The notes below the pieces were generated by a model. That model did not search any database, was not told the DNA's origin, and saw only the letters and a program-made list of their open reading frames with translations. This document shows positions 6,020 to 9,167 of a stretch of DNA of 9,167 nt, one piece after another. Within the stretch, counting starts at the first letter, position 1. The number at the start of each line of letters is the position of its first letter. The DNA comes from Cyanobacteria bacterium UBA1186. GTDB taxonomy: Bacteria; Cyanobacteriota; Vampirovibrionia; Gastranaerophilales; Gastranaerophilaceae. The stretch spans positions 1 through 9,167 of the forward strand of contig DBYM01000077.1 of NCBI GenBank assembly GCA_002309875.1. The letters run 5' to 3'. Made by a program: the position numbers and the translations under genes.

Positions 6020-6763
6020 TTAAATCTGTTCAAGCAAAGACTGCCACTGAGTCGCAAATAAATTACACCTGTTAAATGCAGGAATAAAAATTGTAAAGGT
6101 TTTCATCTTACCAATTTTACAATTCTCCTCTATTTTCCAGCCGTTTTTCTTAACATAATTTAAGCAGAAATTCTTTCTGATTTCGTTCCCCAAAGGGCCT
6201 AAAAACTGAACTTTACGGGAATTACAGACAGGCCCGCCGAAAAACTTTATATATGTTCCGTCTGCTCTTACTCTTGCTGTGCAGGTTATTCGCCCTTTTA
6301 TAAAATTCTCATGCATAATATTCAGAATTATATATTTAACCAGTCTGTAAAAGCCAACTCTGTCGGCATAAAGACACAAGTCATCATCTATCCGATAATA
6401 AAAATCAAGTTCTTTTTTATCAGCCGACTTACTGAGAGATTTAAACACCAAAACCACAAGTTCAGAAAGGCTGAAAAACTCCCTATTAGTACACTTTTTA
6501 ACCTCATTCGTGTCCACAACCGAATTTATTAAGTCTAAAATTTCATCATTTGCATCTCTCGTCTCGGATAATAATTCTTTATTTTTAGTTTCGGATAACA
6601 TATCTAATACCCGCTTCTGTGCTAAAACAGAGACCTTTAAATCATGCTTGAATATATTAACAAAGTAATTACGCTGCTTATTAACACATCTTATTAAACT
6701 CAGGCAATAAATACCCAAACCCGAAAGCAAAAGCACAAACAATATATCTTTTACAATACTCAT
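6020..6763 (-). CDS. Membrane-anchored, degenerate histidine-kinase-like protein
   Basis: A 247-residue protein: one N-terminal membrane segment (about 6-24), then cytoplasmic domains laid out like a sensor kinase core but without a sensor. A phosphoacceptor-like helix has FKHDLK with His40, but lacks the usual Pro-Leu after it. A second helix follows (about 70-85), then the 'FSLSELVVLVFKSL' linker. The ATPase-like part keeps an N-box trace (YIILNIMHEN, 145-153) and the last strand with NGWKIEE and TFTIFIP (208-228). The Mg-ATP G1 box (DxGxG) and the glycine-rich G2 loop are not recognisable: FFGGPV and LGPLG stand there instead. ATP binding and autophosphorylation therefore look doubtful. 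The start at 6763 is chosen for its ribosome site; a longer TTG start at 6829 lacks one. It lies 69 nt after folP, probably in the same transcript. A scaffold or regulatory pseudokinase is possible. The family call is moderate. Confidence 0.6.
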   Translation of the reverse strand: MSIVKDILFVLLLSGLGIYCLSLIRCVNKQRNYFVNIFKHDLKVSVLAQKRVLDMLSETKNKELLSETRDANDEILDLINSVVDTNEVKKCTNREFFSLSELVVLVFKSLSKSADKKELDFYYRIDDDLCLYADRVGFYRLVKYIILNIMHENFIKGRITCTARVRADGTYIKFFGGPVCNSRKVQFLGPLGNEIRKNFCLNYVKKNGWKIEENCKIGKMKTFTIFIPAFNRCNLFATQWQSLLEQI

Positions 6764-6769
6764 AGCATA

Positions 6770-6780
6770 TCCTTTTCCTG
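6770..6780 (-). promoter_or_regulatory. Ribosome binding site deciding the kinase-like start
   Basis: The minus strand reads AGGAAAAGGAT, with its second GG 7 nt before the ATG at 6763. This favours the 247-residue product over a 269-residue frame starting at TTG 6829. Confidence 0.65.
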
Positions 6781-6832
6781 CTGATATTGTACAAAATATA
6801 TATAAGTCAAAAATCCGACAGTCGGGCAAATA

Positions 6833-7954
6833 TTATACTGCCAGGCCGAGCAATTGTTTATGCAGTTTTACGTTATGAACACGCAAATAATCTACACCTT
6901 TTGTAATAAGAGGATAAGAAATCGCCGCTGTCAAAGCATCTTTTGTCATATTATCATCATTATCTATTCCCAAAAGGGATTTGCGGGAAACCCCAACCAT
7001 CAAAGGGCAACCCAAATCAAAAAACTCTTCTATTCTGTTAAGAAGTTCAAAATTATGCTCCCGTGTTTTACCGAACCCGATACCTACATCTAAAATAACA
7101 TCTTTAACACCTTTGTGCCTTGCAAGTTCAAGTTTCTGACGCAATCCGAAATACACTTCTTCAACAACATCTTCGTAATCCGGATTTATCTGCATATCCG
7201 AAGGCTCGCCCTTGCTATGCTGTAATATCAATGTCATACCGTTTTTTACCGCAACTTCTGCAACCCTCGGATCATAATCCAAACCCGAAACATCATTAAT
7301 AACCTTAACACCATAATCTGCGGCAAACTCGGCAACAAATGAACTTCTCGTATCGACACTCAGCGGAATCCCGATATCCTTCAAACCCGAAAGCACCAGT
7401 TTCAGCCTTTCTATCTGGACTTCAAAAGGCACACCCTCCGAAAACGGTCTTGTACTTTCTGCTCCGATATCAATAATATCCGCACCGTCTTCTGCTAATT
7501 GATATGCATGTTTTATTGCGTCTTCCGGATTAAAATATAGTCCCCCGTCAGAAAAAGAATCAGGAGTCACATTCAGTATTCCCGCCAATTTTGTTCTGCG
7601 TTTCGGCTTATCCAAAATTTGTTTGATTTTATCACCGAGCAACTTAAGCGAAAAGGGCTGGCCCATCAACTTATCCGCAATTTTTATTAACTGAGAATAA
7701 CTCCCGCCCAAAATGACATCAGATTTTTCAATATTTCCCGAGATAACGTCATGGTGAGTTGCACAATCCGCACCAACAGAAAGTGCAGTCTGTTTCAATA
7801 TATTAGCCTGAGCAGGAATCAAATCAAAAATTTTAAGGTTCTTATACTTGAATTTTCCGCAGGCAACCTCACAATACCCATTATCAAAACCTATTTTCAA
7901 AAGTTCGGATTTGATATCTTCGGCATCAACACTTTTTATAATAAATTCATTCAT
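6833..7954 (-). CDS. folP: Dihydropteroate synthase with N-terminal extension
   Basis: It condenses p-aminobenzoate with 6-hydroxymethyl-7,8-dihydropterin pyrophosphate to dihydropteroate (EC 2.5.1.15) in folate synthesis. The 373 residues carry the TIM-barrel signature set from about residue 122: GILNVTPDSFSDGG (125-138), DIGAESTRP (162-170), SVDT (199-202), INDVSG (219-224), GIGFGK (291-296), GVSRKSL (321-327) and RVHNV (358-362). Some usual positions differ: LQHSKG where LMHMKG is common, DVGIGFGK where DPGIGFGK is common, and HNV where HDV is common. Arg358 and His360 are kept. The first 120 residues form an extra domain with the pattern ANILKQ...VGADCA...LGGSYSQ...QPFSLK, also known from DHPS of some anaerobic Firmicutes. 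The start ATG has no Shine-Dalgarno; an extended -10 motif lies 6 nt upstream, suggesting a leaderless message. The kinase-like gene follows after 69 nt. Confidence 0.95.
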   Translation of the reverse strand: MNEFIIKSVDAEDIKSELLKIGFDNGYCEVACGKFKYKNLKIFDLIPAQANILKQTALSVGADCATHHDVISGNIEKSDVILGGSYSQLIKIADKLMGQPFSLKLLGDKIKQILDKPKRRTKLAGILNVTPDSFSDGGLYFNPEDAIKHAYQLAEDGADIIDIGAESTRPFSEGVPFEVQIERLKLVLSGLKDIGIPLSVDTRSSFVAEFAADYGVKVINDVSGLDYDPRVAEVAVKNGMTLILQHSKGEPSDMQINPDYEDVVEEVYFGLRQKLELARHKGVKDVILDVGIGFGKTREHNFELLNRIEEFFDLGCPLMVGVSRKSLLGIDNDDNMTKDALTAAISYPLITKGVDYLRVHNVKLHKQLLGLAV

Positions 7955-7960
7955 AGTACA

Positions 7961-7969
7961 ATTTTAACA
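7961..7969 (-). promoter_or_regulatory. Extended -10 promoter for folP, candidate leaderless start
   Basis: The minus strand reads TGTTAAAAT, an extended -10 (TG-N-TAAAAT), whose last base is 6 nt before the A of the folP ATG. Transcription would begin at or next to the start codon. No ribosome site precedes the ATG and no -35 hexamer is visible; that position falls in the upstream terminator stem. The leaderless reading is an inference. Confidence 0.35.
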
Positions 7970-7974
7970 CATAA

Positions 7975-8001
7975 AAAACGGGACTCTTTAAGTCCCGTTT
8001 T
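7975..8001 (-). terminator. Intrinsic terminator after the TpsB-like gene
   Basis: AAAACGGGACT (7975-7985) and AGTCCCGTTTT (7991-8001) form a perfect 11-bp stem with a 5-nt loop, 20 nt past the transporter stop codon. On the minus strand it runs into TTTTTTAT. It separates the outer-membrane gene from folP. Confidence 0.88.
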
Positions 8002-8021
8002 CTCTTATATATCCTTAAATC

Positions 8022-9167
8022 TTATAATTTCTGAGGATTTCTCAGCGGAATCAATCTGTCTAAGTCAGAGTTGAGGCTGAAGTAGAATCTGGCATCGCCG
8101 CCGCCGTATTTCTTATAGAACGGGAAGCCGACACCGACTTGAGCAGCAAGCCAATCCGTGATGCTGAAGTAAGCACCGAAGCCTGCACTGTGCAAGAATT
8201 CTCTCGGATAGTGGTATGTATCGGTATTAGTTCCAATCCAACCCATATCGTAGAATACTGCAAATCTCAATCTGTCATCTAACCAAGGCCAAATTCTGTC
8301 TAAGAACGGAATTGGTGTTCTGTATTCAACCGTTGCTGATACACCGTAGTCACCGATAATTTCAGCAGGCTGATAACCTCTTAATGTGTAAGGACCGCCT
8401 AACTGCATTTGTTCTGCAGGGAACAAATCGTTCGGTGAATACTGACCGTTAACTCTTATGATACCCATGCTTCTTGAGAATAATCTCTGAACACGTGTTG
8501 CACCTGCGGTTAACTTGAAGAAAGTCTTATCCGATACTGAGTGCATCTTGTCTTTGCCGCCCATACCGAAATCGATACCCAAACTTCCAATCCAACGACC
8601 GTAGTTGTCATCTGTCATACCATACAAGCCTGAACGCCATACGTGAAGGTTGTAATCAGATGCATACTGTTTAGCACCAAGAGCATTCAAGTAAGTTGTA
8701 CTTGCATTTACAAAATCGTAACCTGAATATATGAACAAGTCCGTCTTAGCCGTCTGAATCAACGGGTGAGTAATCTTAGTAAAGTAACTTTGTGCATTAC
8801 CTTTAACTCCCTTGAACGGACCGTGCAATCTGACATGTGAATCAGAGAAGTCGAATGACAATCTTGTTCCGTAAGAAGATACCGGAAGTGAATATCCTGC
8901 CATCCAGCCTGTTGAACCTGATGATAAAATAGCACCGCCATATATCTTATCGCCAAGACCTGTTAAGTTGTCCATACCGAGTAAGAATGAAACTCTCTGA
9001 GCACCTGTATATCTTCTGCCGTAGTCGTCATAATTAACACCAATGCTGATCGGGAATCTGTCTCTTACGTTAAGGGTGATTGCGGTTTCTTCTTCGCCGC
9101 CTTCACGTCTTTCAACGTCAGTCTGAACCTGAACATAGTCTTCTCTGTTAATTTCTTTCATTGCTCT
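8022..9167 (-). CDS. TpsB (ShlB/FhaC/HecB-type) outer-membrane transporter, C-terminal barrel; 5' end outside window
   Basis: The frame is open to the right edge (382 codons including stop); the Met at 9161 is unlikely to be the true start because the frame continues upstream and no ribosome site can be seen. The visible part starts at the end of a POTRA-type domain (ITLNVRDRFP) and continues into an alternating beta-barrel sequence. Diagnostic features of the Omp85/TpsB superfamily are DNLTGLGDKI (64-73 counted from that Met), LGGPYTLRGYQ with the L6-loop LRGY (260-263), VEYRTP (278-283) and FYDMGW (303-308). TpsB proteins export large beta-helical TpsA substrates through the outer membrane; Omp85 family members insert barrels. 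The LGGPY-xx-RGY context and total pattern favour TpsB. About 20 residues follow the last strand (RFYFSLNSDL), where many barrels end in an aromatic residue. No TpsA gene is in the window. A strong terminator follows. Confidence 0.88.
   Translation of the reverse strand, partial: RAMKEINREDYVQVQTDVERREGGEEETAITLNVRDRFPISIGVNYDDYGRRYTGAQRVSFLLGMDNLTGLGDKIYGGAILSSGSTGWMAGYSLPVSSYGTRLSFDFSDSHVRLHGPFKGVKGNAQSYFTKITHPLIQTAKTDLFIYSGYDFVNASTTYLNALGAKQYASDYNLHVWRSGLYGMTDDNYGRWIGSLGIDFGMGGKDKMHSVSDKTFFKLTAGATRVQRLFSRSMGIIRVNGQYSPNDLFPAEQMQLGGPYTLRGYQPAEIIGDYGVSATVEYRTPIPFLDRIWPWLDDRLRFAVFYDMGWIGTNTDTYHYPREFLHSAGFGAYFSITDWLAAQVGVGFPFYKKYGGGDARFYFSLNSDLDRLIPLRNPQKL

Noticed and set aside
6815..6825. CCGAC-A-GTCGG inverted repeat followed by TTTTT on the minus strand after folP
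   Set aside because: The foldable stem is only about 4 bp; too short to call a terminator, and the next gene is close enough to be co-transcribed.
6764..6829. Longer kinase-like protein starting at TTG 6829
   Set aside because: Rare start codon without a ribosome site, whereas ATG 6763 has AGGAAAAGGA at good spacing and is followed at once by the membrane segment.
9153..9161. Met at 9161 as the true start of the transporter
   Set aside because: The frame stays open to the window edge and the POTRA part expected before the barrel is missing, so the gene almost certainly begins outside.

Overview
The window is AT-rich, densely coded bacterial DNA with small gaps between genes. A two-partner-secretion type outer-membrane transporter and several proteins with signal or membrane segments point to a Gram-negative cell plan. 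The mix fits an uncultured gut-type lineage such as Vampirovibrionophyceae/Melainabacteria (Gastranaerophilales): low GC, a GAF-GGDEF-HD-GYP protein, a short two-ACT-domain aspartokinase and an N-terminally extended dihydropteroate synthase. That placement is an inference from style and content. No rRNA, tRNA, insertion sequence or CRISPR array is visible.

Layout. Positions 1-1821 (minus) hold most of a long helical, repeat-containing protein whose C-terminus lies beyond the left edge. Positions 1822-2120 are a divergent promoter region with a near-consensus sigma70 promoter (2041-2069) facing right. It drives a two-gene plus-strand unit: aspartokinase (2121-3386), then, after a 12-nt gap, a small secreted NTF2-like protein (3399-3872). 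A perfectly placed internal Shine-Dalgarno and ATG inside the aspartokinase gene would yield a separate regulatory beta subunit. A strong bidirectional hairpin terminator (about 3918-3955) separates this unit from the convergent minus-strand genes.

The rest of the window is read on the minus strand. From right to left it contains a ShlB/FhaC-like transporter barrel (8022-9167, N-terminus cut by the window edge) ending in an intrinsic terminator; dihydropteroate synthase (6833-7954), apparently with its own promoter and possibly a leaderless mRNA; a membrane-anchored, degenerate histidine-kinase-like protein (6020-6763); and a c-di-GMP enzyme with GAF, GGDEF and HD-GYP domains (3975-5813, GTG start).

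The genes do not form one pathway. Aspartokinase feeds the Lys/Thr/Met and diaminopimelate branch, FolP makes folate, the GGDEF/HD-GYP protein and the kinase-like protein are signalling parts, and the two edge genes belong to the cell envelope. The most interesting points are the internal beta-subunit start in the aspartokinase gene, the degenerate kinase downstream of folP, the 18-residue tandem repeat in the edge protein, and a recurring TGTT-N2-AACA palindrome found only in intergenic regions.
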